A stretch of DNA of 64,000 nucleotides. Origin: Ramlibacter lithotrophicus. Lineage in GTDB: Bacteria; Pseudomonadota; Gammaproteobacteria; Burkholderiales; Burkholderiaceae_C. Where the stretch lies: the NCBI RefSeq assembly GCF_012184415.1, contig NZ_VTOX01000001.1, forward strand, positions 1,054,001 through 1,118,000, in the 5' to 3' direction. The position numbers and the translations under genes were made by a program. Shown here piece by piece: positions 47,484 through 57,648 of the stretch. Numbering within the stretch: position 1 is the stretch's first letter; each line of letters opens with the position of its first letter. Below the pieces are notes generated by a model, which saw nothing but the letters and a program-made list of their open reading frames with translations, was not told the origin of the DNA and made no database searches.

Positions 47484-47495
47484 ACGACCGTTCGT
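47484..47495. promoter_or_regulatory. Possible TetR-type operator upstream of etfB
   Basis: ACGACCGTTCGT matches its own reverse complement at 10 of 12 positions (ACGA-nCGn-TCGT). It lies 113 bp before the etfB start. TetR-family regulators of fatty-acid genes in proteobacteria use palindromes of this general kind. The assignment is tentative. Confidence 0.35.
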
Positions 47496-47562
47496 TTTTG
47501 ATTCTATCGGGATGGGCCCCTCCGCGGGGGCGCTGCTGCCGCATGGGCGACTCGCCGATCGA

Positions 47563-48828
47563 TCAGGCGGCACCCGCCGGCGCCGCCGCCGGGGCCCGCC
47601 GCACATGCACCACCCGCTGCGGATAAGGGATGTCGATCCCGGCGCCGCGCAGCGCCTGCAGCACGCGGATGTTCACGGCTGAACGCACGCCCAGTTCGCC
47701 CGCCTGCGGATCGGCGATCCAGAACAACAGCTTGAATTCCAGTCCGTCCGCGCCGAGGTTCGCCAGCCGCGCCGCCGGCGCCGGATCCGCCACGACCCGA
47801 TCGACGCCGGCGGCGGCCTCGACCAGCAACCGCTCGACCTGCGCCACGTCGCTGTCGTAACCCACCGTGACGTCGGTGGTGATCAGCACCCGCGGATCGG
47901 CCAGCGACAGGTTCTCGATGCGCTCGGTGATCAGCTTTTCGTTGGGCACGATGGACTCCAGGCCCGACAGCGAGCGGATCAGCGTGTAGCGGGTCTTGAT
48001 GTCGACGACGATGCCCTCGAAGCCGTCCACCCGCACGGTGTCGCCGATGCGCAGGCTTCGTTCGAACAGGATGACGAAGCCGCTGACGTAATTGGCCGCC
48101 AGCTTCTGCAGGCCGAAGCCGATGCCGACACCAAGCGCGCCGCCCAGCACCGAGAATGCGGTGAGGTCGACGCCCACCGCCGACAACGCGAACAGCAGGC
48201 CCACCAGCAGCAGCAGCGCGCGCACGGCGTTGGCGGCGACCTTGCGCAGCGACAGGTCGGTCACCGCCTCGCGCAGCACCTTGCGCTCCACCGCCGCCGA
48301 GATCCACAGGGCCACCACCAGCACGGCGCCGGCCGACAGCGTGGCGTTCACGATCGCCAGCAAGCTGATGCGCGATGTGCCGAAGGCCAGGTGGATCTCG
48401 TCCATCTCGCGCATCACGGCCGGCAACAGGCCCACGATCCAGAGCACGGCCGCGATCCACGCCAGCCAGGAGAACAGCCGCTCCACCAGGCGCGCCACGC
48501 CCGACTTGGGGAAGACGACGGTGAAGACCCGAGCGATGAAGCGGATGCCGGCCAACGACACCAGCACCGGCACCGCCATCCTCAGCAGCGGCACCGGATG
48601 GGCCGCTCGCAGCGCCAGCGAGGCGCTGTACGTGAAGACCAGCGCCAGCAACGCGAACAGCAGGCCGTCGACGGTGGCGCGGCCGAACCAGACCGACTCG
48701 GTCGAATGGCGGCGGCCGATCAGCCAGCTGAGCGCGAAGGCCAGCGCCAGGCAGCCGGCCAGCACCGCCGCTTCCACCGCCAGGGCGGGGTGCGCGAGGC
48801 GCTGCAGCAACTCGTCCAGCGGCGTCAT
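47563..48828 (-). CDS. MscS family mechanosensitive ion channel
   Basis: A 421-residue membrane protein with about six to seven helices and a C-terminal cytosolic MscS domain. The pore helix region LGGALGVGIGFGLQKLAANY and VSGFVILFERSLRIGDTV is at about residues 230-270. VDIKTRYTLIRSLSGLESIVPN marks the beta domain. It should open on membrane tension to release solutes after osmotic downshock. It lies 22 bp after the enoyl-CoA hydratase gene. Confidence 0.92.
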   Translation of the reverse strand: MTPLDELLQRLAHPALAVEAAVLAGCLALAFALSWLIGRRHSTESVWFGRATVDGLLFALLALVFTYSASLALRAAHPVPLLRMAVPVLVSLAGIRFIARVFTVVFPKSGVARLVERLFSWLAWIAAVLWIVGLLPAVMREMDEIHLAFGTSRISLLAIVNATLSAGAVLVVALWISAAVERKVLREAVTDLSLRKVAANAVRALLLLVGLLFALSAVGVDLTAFSVLGGALGVGIGFGLQKLAANYVSGFVILFERSLRIGDTVRVDGFEGIVVDIKTRYTLIRSLSGLESIVPNEKLITERIENLSLADPRVLITTDVTVGYDSDVAQVERLLVEAAAGVDRVVADPAPAARLANLGADGLEFKLLFWIADPQAGELGVRSAVNIRVLQALRGAGIDIPYPQRVVHVRRAPAAAPAGAA

Positions 48829-48850
48829 CGGGCGCTCGCGCTGCCGCGGC

Positions 48851-49633
48851 TCACGCCTTCCATGCCGGCTCGCGCTTCTCGGTGAACGCGGTGAAGCCTT
48901 CCAGCGCGCATTCGTTCATCATGTTCACAGCCATGGTCTCGTTGGCCAGCTGGTAGGCCGCCTCAATCCCCAGCTCGCGCTGGCGGTAGAACAGCTCCTT
49001 GCCCATCGCCAGCGCCGCCCGCGGCTTGGCGAGGATGCTCGCGACCAGCTTCTCGATCTCGGCATCGAGCTGGTCGGCGGTCACCACCCGGTTGACGAGC
49101 CCGCGCTCCATGGCCTGCTGCGCGCTGATGAACTCGCCGGTCACCAGCATCTCCATCGCCTGCTTGGGCGGCACGTTGCGCAGCAGCGGCACGCTGGGCG
49201 TGGAGCAGAACAGGCCGTAGTTGATGCCGCTGACGGCGAACCTCGCCTCCTGCGCGGCCACCGCCAGGTCGCACTGCGCCACCAGCTGGCAGCCGGCCGC
49301 CGTGGCGAGGCCGTGCACGCGCGCGATCACGGGCACCGGCAGCTTCAGGATGGAGAGCATCACCCGGCTGCACTGCGCGAACAGCCGCTGGTAGTACGCC
49401 AGCGACGGCGCGGCGATCATCTCCTTGAGGTTGTGCCCCGGGCAGAACGCCTTGCCGGCCGCGGCGATCACCACGGCGCGCAGCGACTGGTCCTGCGCCA
49501 GCCGGTCCAGCGCCTGCTGCAGGGCGCCGAGCATTTCCTCGCTCAGCGCGTTGAAGTTCGCCGGCCGGTTCATGGTCAGCGTCACCACCCCGCGCGGGTC
49601 GCGGGTCTCGAGCACGGCAGCGTCGTCGGCCAT
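48851..49633 (-). CDS. Enoyl-CoA hydratase/isomerase family protein
   Basis: A 260-residue crotonase-fold enzyme. The oxyanion-hole segments are FCPGHNLKEM near residue 65 and HGLATAAGCQLVAQCDLAVA near residue 110. At the positions of the classical catalytic Glu pair it reads SGINYGLFCSTPSVPLL, where neither Glu is obvious, resembling ECHDC3-like proteins. Hydratase activity is therefore uncertain. It lies between a histone-deacetylase-like gene and mscS on the same strand. Confidence 0.87.
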   Translation of the reverse strand: MADDAAVLETRDPRGVVTLTMNRPANFNALSEEMLGALQQALDRLAQDQSLRAVVIAAAGKAFCPGHNLKEMIAAPSLAYYQRLFAQCSRVMLSILKLPVPVIARVHGLATAAGCQLVAQCDLAVAAQEARFAVSGINYGLFCSTPSVPLLRNVPPKQAMEMLVTGEFISAQQAMERGLVNRVVTADQLDAEIEKLVASILAKPRAALAMGKELFYRQRELGIEAAYQLANETMAVNMMNECALEGFTAFTEKREPAWKA

Positions 49634-49653
49634 GGCGTTCTCCTCGTTTCAGT

Positions 49654-50607
49654 TCACAGGTCGGCCAGCACGCGCAGGTGCGCCTCGACGCTGCGTCCCA
49701 GGGCGCTCAGGTTGTAGCCCCCTTCCAGCGACGAGACGATGCGGCCCTGCGCGTATTTCTGCGCGATTTCCTTGATGCGTCCGGTGATCCAGGCGTAGTC
49801 GGACTCGTTCAGGCGCAGCTGCCCCAGGTCGTCCTCGCGGTGCGCGTCGAAGCCGGCGCTGACGAACACCAGCTGCGGCTTGAACGCCTCCAGCCGCGGG
49901 ATCCAGAGCATCTCGATCATCTCTCGGATGTCCATGCCCTTGGTATAGGCGGGGACCGGCAGGTTCAGCATGTTGTCGGCACGGCTCGCGTCGCCGGTAA
50001 AAGGATAGAACGGGTGCTGGAAGAAGCCCACCATCAGCACCCGCGGATCGCCGGCGAGGATGTCCTCGGTGCCGTTGCCGTGGTGCACGTCGAAATCGAC
50101 CACCGCCACCCGCTTGACGCGATGGCGCTCCAGCGCGTACTTCGCGCCGATCGCGATGTTGTTGAAGAAGCAGAAGCCCATCGCCTTGTCGCGGCAGGCG
50201 TGGTGGCCGGGCGGCCGCACGGCGCAGAACGCGTTTTCCAGGTCGCCGGACATGACGGCGTCGGTCGCCGCCAGCACGGCACCGGCCGCGCGCAGCGCGG
50301 CGGTCCAGGTGTGCTCGTTCATGGCGGTGTCGGGATCGATCTGCGAGTACGGCGGGCCGCCGGCGGCGATCGACTCCTTCAACTCCTGCCGCAGCCCGCG
50401 CATCGCCGCCACGTGCAGCCGGGTGTGCGCCAGCTCGATGTCGCTCACGGGAGCCTCGGGCGCGAGCCGCCGGTCCAGGCCGATCCCGACGCCGGAGGCG
50501 AGCAGCCGGTCCTCGATCGCATCGAGCCGCTCCGGACATTCGGGATGGCCGGGACCCATCTCGTGGCGGCGGCAATCGGGATGCGTGAAATACCCGGTTT
50601 TGGTCAC
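49654..50607 (-). CDS. Histone deacetylase family protein (acetylpolyamine/acetoin-utilisation type)
   Basis: A 317-residue zinc-dependent deacylase. The start is GTG (MTKTGYFTHPDC). Active-site features are RPPGHHA near residue 131, zinc ligands in VDFDVHHGNGTEDI and the Asp in SAGFDAHREDD, plus GGYNLSALGRSV. Bacterial homologues deacetylate polyamines or unknown small molecules; histones are not implied. It diverges from moxR with only 42 bp between starts and is followed by enoyl-CoA hydratase after 20 bp. Confidence 0.92.
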   Translation of the reverse strand: MTKTGYFTHPDCRRHEMGPGHPECPERLDAIEDRLLASGVGIGLDRRLAPEAPVSDIELAHTRLHVAAMRGLRQELKESIAAGGPPYSQIDPDTAMNEHTWTAALRAAGAVLAATDAVMSGDLENAFCAVRPPGHHACRDKAMGFCFFNNIAIGAKYALERHRVKRVAVVDFDVHHGNGTEDILAGDPRVLMVGFFQHPFYPFTGDASRADNMLNLPVPAYTKGMDIREMIEMLWIPRLEAFKPQLVFVSAGFDAHREDDLGQLRLNESDYAWITGRIKEIAQKYAQGRIVSSLEGGYNLSALGRSVEAHLRVLADL

Positions 50608-50649
50608 AGTGGCGCTCGACTCGGCGGAAATTCGGATAACGTCCGGGCC

Positions 50650-51566
<917 letters not shown>

Positions 51567-51570
<4 letters not shown>

Positions 51571-52604
51571 CGGGCGGCGGCACGGCACCGGCGGGGGCGG
51601 CGGACGCAAGCAGCGCACCGCGGGCGGCCGCCTTCCCGCGGCACCCCGTCGCGTTCGTGCGCGACCGCTTCCGGCGCTGGTGGCAGCAGCGGCTGCCGCT
51701 GGCGGACGCCACGCTGCTGACGCAGCGCAACGTGTACATCCTGCCCACCGCGCCCGGCTTCATGCTCGGGGCGACGCTGCTGGTGCTGCTGGTCGGAGCG
51801 ATCAACTACCAGCTGAACCTCGGCTACCTGCTCACGTTCCTGCTGGCCGGCAGCGCGCTGGTGAGCATGCACCTTTCGCACGCGACCCTGCGCGGCCTGA
51901 CGCTGAACCTCCTGCAGCCCGATCCGCAGTTCGCCGGCGCCAGCGCCTTGCTCTCGGTCGTGCTGACGAACACGCGCACCGCGCCGCGCCACGCGATCGG
52001 CGTGGCGGTGCTCGACGCGACCGGCGACGACCGGTGGGTGTGGACCGACGTGCCGGCGCAAGGCACCGCCGTCGTCCACGTCGCGTTCAGGCCGCGCACG
52101 CGCGGGGTACACCGGGTGCCGCCCCTCACCGCCGAGACGCGCTTTCCGCTCGGCATCTTTCGCGTCTGGACGGTCTGGCGGCCGGCCGCCCAGGTCCTGG
52201 TCTACCCGGCGCCGGAGCCGAACCCGCCGCCCCTGCCGCCGGGGGAACCGCGCGCCGGCGGCGCCGGTGTGACGCGGGCGCAGCAGACCGGCGACTTCGA
52301 CGGCGTGCGTTCGTACCGGCGCGGCGACCCGCTGAAGCTGGTGGTCTGGAAAAAGGTGGCGAAAGCCGACGAACTGGTGAGCCGCGACTCGGAGCAGGCG
52401 CAACGCTACGAACTGTGGCTCGACCTCGCCAACGCCGGCGGCCGCGACGTCGAGCACCGGCTGTCGCGGCTGGCCGCCTGGGTGCTGCAGGCCGACCGCC
52501 TCGGCGCCGACTACGGATTGCGCCTCGGCGGCCGCGTCCTTGTGCCGGCCACGGGGCCCGTCCACCGGCGGGCGTGCCTGGAGGCGCTCGCGACATGGCA
52601 GTGA
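51567..52604 (+). CDS. DUF58 domain-containing protein
   Basis: A 345-residue protein with two hydrophobic helices (about residues 62-100, FMLGATLLVLLVGAINYQL) and the DUF58 core in the C-terminal half, with the family motif FDGVRSYRRGDPLKLVVWKK. DUF58 proteins are related to VWA folds and work with MoxR ATPases. Here the gene overlaps moxR by 4 bp and the transglutaminase gene by 10 bp, so the three are made together. Molecular role is not established. Confidence 0.9.
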
Positions 52605-54634
52605 CGGCGTTCCAGGATCGGGCGCCGGGCGTGCGGCAATGGCTGCAGGCGCTGCCGCGCGAGACGCGCGACACGCTGTTCCTGCTCGCGGTCATTGCCT
52701 GGGTGGTGCTGCCGCAGGTCGGCAACCTGCCATGGTGGTGCAGCGCGCTGGCCGGCGGAGTGCTGCTGTGGCGGGGCCGGCTCGCCGTCGCCGGACGGCC
52801 CCTGCCGCGCGCGCGCTGGGTACTCGGCCTGCTCATCGTCGCGGTCGCGGCGACGCTGGCGACGCACCGCACGCTGCTCGGACGCGACGCCGGGGTCACG
52901 CTGATCGTGGTGCTGCTGGCGCTCAAGACGCTGGAGCTGCGCGCGCGGCGCGACATCTTCGTCGTGTTCTTCCTGGGCTTCTTCACTATGCTCACGAACT
53001 TCTTCTTCTCGCAGTCGCTGCCGACGGCGCTGGCCATGCTGGTGGCGTTGCTGGGGCTGCTCACGGCGCTGGTCAACGCCCACCTTCCGGTCGGGCGGCC
53101 GCCGCTGGCGCAGGCCGCCCGCACGGCCGGCTGGATGGCCCTGCTCGGCGCACCGATCATGGCCGCGCTGTTCCTGCTGTTCCCGCGGCTCGCGCCGCTG
53201 TGGGGCATCCCGGGCGACGCGATGAGCGGCCGCAGCGGCCTGTCCGCCACGATGCAGGTCGGCAACATCGCGCAGCTGGTGCTGGACGAGAGCATCGCCA
53301 TGCGCGTGCGGTTCGAAGGCCCGGTGCCGCAGCAGAGCGACCTGTATTTCCGCGGGCCGGTGCTCTCGGTCTTCGACGGGCGCGAATGGCGCGCGCTCGC
53401 GCCGCGCCGCGGCGCCTGGCGGGTGGACACCGGATCGCTGGCGCGGCTGCAGGTGCTGGGCGAGCCGGTGCGCTACGAGGCCACCCTGGAGCCGAACAAC
53501 CGCCCCTGGCTGCTGGTGCTCGACGCGGTGGCGTCGAGCCCGGCGATCCCCGGCGTGGGCACCACGATGACCAGCGAACTGGTGTGGATGACCGACCGGC
53601 CGGTCACGGACCTGCTGCGGTTCCGCGCCGGGAGCCACACCGACTTCCGGCACGGCCCCGGCAGCATCGCCGCGGTGCTGCCGGAGTACCTGGAACTGCC
53701 GGCCGGGTTCAACCCGCGCACCCTCGCCCTGGCCGCGCAGTGGCGCAGCGAGCCGGCGCTGGCGCGCGGCGGTCCGCCGGCCTTCGTGCAGGCGGCCCTG
53801 GATCGCCTGCGCACGGGCAACTACCACTACACGCTCGATCCCGGCGTGTTCGGCGAGCACTCGGCCGACGAGTTCTGGTTCGACCGCCGCGAGGGCTTCT
53901 GCGAGCACATCGCCTCGTCCTTCGTGGTGCTGATGCGGGCGGCCGGGATTCCGGCGCGCATCGTCACCGGCTACCAGGGAGGCGAGCGCAACCCGGTCGA
54001 CGGCTACTGGGTGGTGCGCCAGAGCGACGCCCATGCCTGGACCGAGGTCTGGCTGGCCGGTCGCGGCTGGGTCCGCGTCGACCCCACGGCCGCCGTCGCG
54101 CCGGCGCGTACCGGCCAGTTCCAGCGCCTGCGGCCGCGGCCGGGGCTGGTGGCCGGCGCGATCGGCGACGCGGCGCCGAACCTCGCCGCGAGCCTGCGCG
54201 CGTTCTGGGACGCGGTGAACAACGGCTGGAACCAGTGGGTGCTGAACTACACCCAGACCAAGCAGCTCGACCTGCTGAGGAACATCGGCTTCCGCTCGCC
54301 GAGCTGGGAAGACCTGGCGTTCCTGGTGCTGGGCCTCGTGGTCGCCGCGGCGCTGGCCGGCGCCGGCTGGACCGCCTGGGAGCGCAGCCAGCACGACCCC
54401 TGGCTGCGACTGCTGCGCCGGGTGCGCCGGCGGGTACGCCAACTGGGCCTGCCGGTGCCGGACCACGCGCCCCCGCGGGAAATCGCGACGCTTGTCACGG
54501 CGCGTTTCGGCGCCGCGGCCCGGCCGCTGGCAGACTGGCTCCTCGAGCTCGAAACGCAGCGGTACGCCCGCTCCCCCGCCGTCCGCCTGCCCGCGCTGCG
54601 GCGCCGCTTCAAGCGCATCCCCTGGCCTGCCTGA
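52595..54634 (+). CDS. TgpA-like membrane transglutaminase (DUF3488-transglutaminase core-DUF4129)
   Basis: A 679-residue inner-membrane protein. Five to six helices lie at about residues 25-195 (DUF3488). A periplasmic transglutaminase-like domain follows with catalytic Cys436 (GFCEHIASSFV), His480 (DAHAWTEVW) and Asp496 (VDPTAAV). One more helix at about residue 565 precedes a short C-terminal DUF4129-like part. P. aeruginosa TgpA is essential and linked to the cell envelope. It overlaps DUF58 upstream and mltB downstream (TGATG). Confidence 0.93.
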   Translation: MAVTAFQDRAPGVRQWLQALPRETRDTLFLLAVIAWVVLPQVGNLPWWCSALAGGVLLWRGRLAVAGRPLPRARWVLGLLIVAVAATLATHRTLLGRDAGVTLIVVLLALKTLELRARRDIFVVFFLGFFTMLTNFFFSQSLPTALAMLVALLGLLTALVNAHLPVGRPPLAQAARTAGWMALLGAPIMAALFLLFPRLAPLWGIPGDAMSGRSGLSATMQVGNIAQLVLDESIAMRVRFEGPVPQQSDLYFRGPVLSVFDGREWRALAPRRGAWRVDTGSLARLQVLGEPVRYEATLEPNNRPWLLVLDAVASSPAIPGVGTTMTSELVWMTDRPVTDLLRFRAGSHTDFRHGPGSIAAVLPEYLELPAGFNPRTLALAAQWRSEPALARGGPPAFVQAALDRLRTGNYHYTLDPGVFGEHSADEFWFDRREGFCEHIASSFVVLMRAAGIPARIVTGYQGGERNPVDGYWVVRQSDAHAWTEVWLAGRGWVRVDPTAAVAPARTGQFQRLRPRPGLVAGAIGDAAPNLAASLRAFWDAVNNGWNQWVLNYTQTKQLDLLRNIGFRSPSWEDLAFLVLGLVVAAALAGAGWTAWERSQHDPWLRLLRRVRRRVRQLGLPVPDHAPPREIATLVTARFGAAARPLADWLLELETQRYARSPAVRLPALRRRFKRIPWPA

Positions 54635-55824
54635 TGTCCCCACTGCCCGTCATCGCCGCCCTGCTCCTGGCCGTCGCGCTCGCGCCGGCCTCCGCCGCCT
54701 CCCACTCCAAGCGCAAGCTCGTCGAGCGCAACAGCCAGCGCGGCGTGCCCTACGCCACGCACGAGGAGGCGATGCGCTGGGCCGACGAAGCCGCCGCACG
54801 GCGCGGTCTCGATCCGGGCTGGGTGCGGCAGGCCGTCGGCCGCGCCCAGTTCCTGCCGGTCGTCTCCAGGCTCATGCAGCCGGCGCCGCCCGGTACGGCC
54901 AAGAACTGGCGCGTCTACCGCAGCCGCTTCATCGACCCCGTGCGCATCGCGGCCGGCGTGCGCTTCTGGCGCGAGAACGACGCGCTGCTGCAGCGTGCCC
55001 ACAGCGAGTACGGCGTGCCGCCCGAGATCGTCGTCGGCATCATCGGCGTGGAAACGATCTACGGCCAGCAGATGGGCACGTTCCGCGTGCTCGATGCGCT
55101 GGCCACCCTCTCGTTCAACTTTCCCGGGAGCCACCCCCGGGCCGCGGAACGCACCGCGTTCTTCCGCGGCGAGCTGGAGCAGTTCCTGGTGCTGCAGGCG
55201 CAGCGCGGCGCCGATCCGACCCAGCCGGTCGGCAGTTTTGCCGGCGCCATGGGCATGCCGCAGTTCATGCCCAGCAGCATCGCGCGCTGGGCGGTCGACT
55301 TCGACGGCGACGGCCGCATCGACCTCGCCCGCAGCGCGGCCGACGTGATCGGCTCGGTGGCGAACTACTTCAGGAGCTACGGCTGGCAGCCCGGCATGCC
55401 GACGCACTACCCGGTCCGCTTCGACCCCGACCGGCTGGACAAGGAGGCGCTGCTGGCGCCCGACATCCTCCCCACGTTCAGCGTTCCCAGCTTCCTCGCC
55501 AAGGGCGCCGTGCTGGAGGGCGCGGCCGTGCAGCACCAGGGCCCGCTGGCCCTGGTCGAGCTGCAGAACGGCGACGCCGAGCCGAGCTACGTCGCCGGCA
55601 CCGAGAACTTCTACGTCATCACGCGCTACAACTGGTCGAGCTACTACGCGATGGCCGTGATCGAGCTGGGGCAGGAGGTCAGGCGGGCCATCGAGCCCCG
55701 AGAGAGCGCCGGGCCCGCGCCCTCCGACCCGCTGCCGACGCCGGCAGCGCCGGCGCTGCCGGAGACGCCGAGCACGACGGAGACGCCCGCGGCGCCGGAC
55801 GCACCGCCTACAGGAAGCCGGTGA
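54634..55824 (+). CDS. mltB: Lytic murein transglycosylase B
   Basis: A 396-residue periplasmic enzyme cleaving peptidoglycan to anhydromuropeptides. The signal peptide SPLPVIAALLLAVALAPASA lacks a lipobox Cys, so it is soluble rather than a lipoprotein. Catalytic Glu140 is in GIIGVETIYGQQMG; GAMGMPQFMPSS and DFDGDGRIDL are family landmarks. A proline-rich tail of about 45 residues ends the chain. It is last in the moxR-DUF58-tgpA operon, and its 3' end overlaps a convergent gene by 17 bp. Confidence 0.94.
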   Translation: MSPLPVIAALLLAVALAPASAASHSKRKLVERNSQRGVPYATHEEAMRWADEAAARRGLDPGWVRQAVGRAQFLPVVSRLMQPAPPGTAKNWRVYRSRFIDPVRIAAGVRFWRENDALLQRAHSEYGVPPEIVVGIIGVETIYGQQMGTFRVLDALATLSFNFPGSHPRAAERTAFFRGELEQFLVLQAQRGADPTQPVGSFAGAMGMPQFMPSSIARWAVDFDGDGRIDLARSAADVIGSVANYFRSYGWQPGMPTHYPVRFDPDRLDKEALLAPDILPTFSVPSFLAKGAVLEGAAVQHQGPLALVELQNGDAEPSYVAGTENFYVITRYNWSSYYAMAVIELGQEVRRAIEPRESAGPAPSDPLPTPAAPALPETPSTTETPAAPDAPPTGSR

Positions 55825-56563
55825 GCAGTTCGTCGAATAGGCTCGCCGGATCGTGCGTCATCAACGTGACCAGGGCCCGACCCGAGCCGACCGCCACCTC
55901 GGCGATCCGGCCGTCGTCCAGGAACGGCGGCGCGCCCGGATCCGACACCACCGACCCCAGCAGCGCCAGGAACTGCTGGACGACCGTCTCGTTCGTGTCG
56001 AACGCCTCCCAGTTCACCGCCACGAAGTCCGCGAGCTGCCGGGCCTCGACGGCGTCGATGGCATACGCGACGCGGATGATCGTGCCGTAGAACAGTGACT
56101 GGAGGTTCTCGGACGTGGCCGCCAGGTCGCCGAGCGTGGCGATGCCCAGCTCGCTCGTGGTGAACACGCCGTCCAGCCCGCCTTCGTAGCGGTTGGGATC
56201 GAACGCGGCCAGGTACGCCTGGCTGCCCGTCTGCGCGATCACCTGCTCACGCAGGCTGGCCGTTGCCAGCACCCCGCTGTCGAAGGGGTTCAGGCCGACG
56301 ACGCTGCTGAAGTGCAGCACATCCCCGGTGAGCAGCGGCTCGGGATCGAGCATCTGCGCATTCATGCCGCGGAACGCGAAGAACTCCCGCACCTGCTGCG
56401 CGCTGTAGCCGCCGGCGATCTCGCCCAGCATCTCGTTGGTGATCCCGTACTGGCGGGCGGTGTCCAGCACCAGTTGCGGATGGTCGCGGTAATGCGTGAG
56501 AACGAAGTCACGTGCCTGCTGCATCGTGACGCCCAGGCTGGCCAGGTAGGTCGCTGTGGTCAT
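55808..56563 (-). CDS. Unrecognised 251-residue protein
   Basis: I do not recognise this family. The start MTTATYLASLGVTM has TTGGAGGA upstream at good distance; ten extra in-frame codons lack this. There is no signal peptide or membrane helix, it has no Cys, and it is acidic. The first 70 residues are helical, with SLGVTMQQARDFVLTHYRDH and TARQYGITNEMLGEIAGGYS, a pattern I associate with N-terminal modules of some Comamonadaceae surface or RTX-like proteins. The rest (LNPFDSGVLATASLREQVI, YLAAFDPNRYEGGLDGVFTT) could bind calcium. Its 3' end overlaps mltB antisense by 17 bp, and a 117-bp gap follows upstream of the alpha-E gene's stop. Confidence 0.75.
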   Translation of the reverse strand: MTTATYLASLGVTMQQARDFVLTHYRDHPQLVLDTARQYGITNEMLGEIAGGYSAQQVREFFAFRGMNAQMLDPEPLLTGDVLHFSSVVGLNPFDSGVLATASLREQVIAQTGSQAYLAAFDPNRYEGGLDGVFTTSELGIATLGDLAATSENLQSLFYGTIIRVAYAIDAVEARQLADFVAVNWEAFDTNETVVQQFLALLGSVVSDPGAPPFLDDGRIAEVAVGSGRALVTLMTHDPASLFDELLTGFL

Positions 56564-56680
56564 GGAATCCTCCAACGGAAGCGGGAACGCCATGCCAAGT
56601 ATGGTCGGCCGGGACGCCTGCGCCAGTCCCTCGCGCGTCGCCGTCTCCCGCGACTGCCACCTTGGCGACAGCGGCGGGGC

Positions 56681-57640
56681 TCAGGCCGGCGCCGGGATCA
56701 GGAAGTCGCGGCTGATGCGCGAACCCAGTTCGTTGACGCGATCGAGGAACTGGGTGAGGAACGCGTGCAGCCCCGTCGCCAGGATCTCCTCGATGCTGCC
56801 GTACTGCAGGTCGGCGCGCAGCTTGCCGGCGCGACGCTGGGTCTCGGCCGACTGGTCGTTCGCCACCACGGCGAGATTGCCGACCACCTCGTTCATGCTG
56901 GCGTGCAGCGAGCGCGGCATGTCGGCGCGCAGGATCAGCAGGTCGGCCACCCGTTCCGGCTTGATGACGTCGCGGTACACCTTGCGGTAGATCTCGAAGC
57001 CGGAAACGCTGCGCAGGATCGAGCTCCAGTGGTAGAAATCGTATTCCTGGTCCTTCTCGCTGGCGGTGCCGAAGAAGTCGCTGCGCACCGCGTGGAACTT
57101 CACGTCCAGCAGCCGCGCCGTGTTGTCGGCGCGCTCGAGGAAGGTGCCCAGGCGCAGGAAGTGCAGGGCCTCGTCCATCAGCATGGTGCCCACGGTGACG
57201 CCGCGCGACAGGTGCGAACGGAACTTGACCCATTCGAAGAACTGCCCCGGGTCGCGTTCGAACTCGCCCGCCGCGAGCATCCGGTTCACCTCGAGCCAGG
57301 TCTGGTTCTGGGTCTCCCACACCTCGGTGGTCAGCGAGCCGCGCACCGCCCGGGCGTTCTCGCGCGCCGCCCGCAGGCACGACAGGATCGACGAAGGATT
57401 GTTCTCGTCCTTCACCATGAACTCCAGCACGCTGCGGGGCGTCACCGCGCCGTGCCTGGCCTCGTACGCGGGCAGCAGTTCGCTGATCGAAAGCAGACCC
57501 TGCCAGCCGACCTGCGCCACCGCCGCCGACTGCGGCAGCAGCGACGTCTGGTAATTGACGTCGAGCATGCGGGCGGTGTTCTCTGCCCGCTCGGTATAGC
57601 GGGACAGCCAGAACAGGTGGTCGGCGGTGCGAGACAGCAT
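56681..57640 (-). CDS. Alpha-E domain-containing protein
   Basis: A 319-residue, mostly helical protein of the bacterial domain of unknown function called alpha-E. It starts MLSRTADHLFWLSRYTERAENTARMLD, the family signature, and repeats this pattern near residue 190 (LRLGTFLERADNTARLLDVK). It lies 8 bp after a circularly permuted ATP-grasp gene, its constant partner. Such pairs are predicted to make or modify a peptide with a transglutaminase-like protease. The function is not experimentally settled. Confidence 0.93.
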   Translation of the reverse strand: MLSRTADHLFWLSRYTERAENTARMLDVNYQTSLLPQSAAVAQVGWQGLLSISELLPAYEARHGAVTPRSVLEFMVKDENNPSSILSCLRAARENARAVRGSLTTEVWETQNQTWLEVNRMLAAGEFERDPGQFFEWVKFRSHLSRGVTVGTMLMDEALHFLRLGTFLERADNTARLLDVKFHAVRSDFFGTASEKDQEYDFYHWSSILRSVSGFEIYRKVYRDVIKPERVADLLILRADMPRSLHASMNEVVGNLAVVANDQSAETQRRAGKLRADLQYGSIEEILATGLHAFLTQFLDRVNELGSRISRDFLIPAPA

Positions 57641-57648
57641 AGGTCGGT

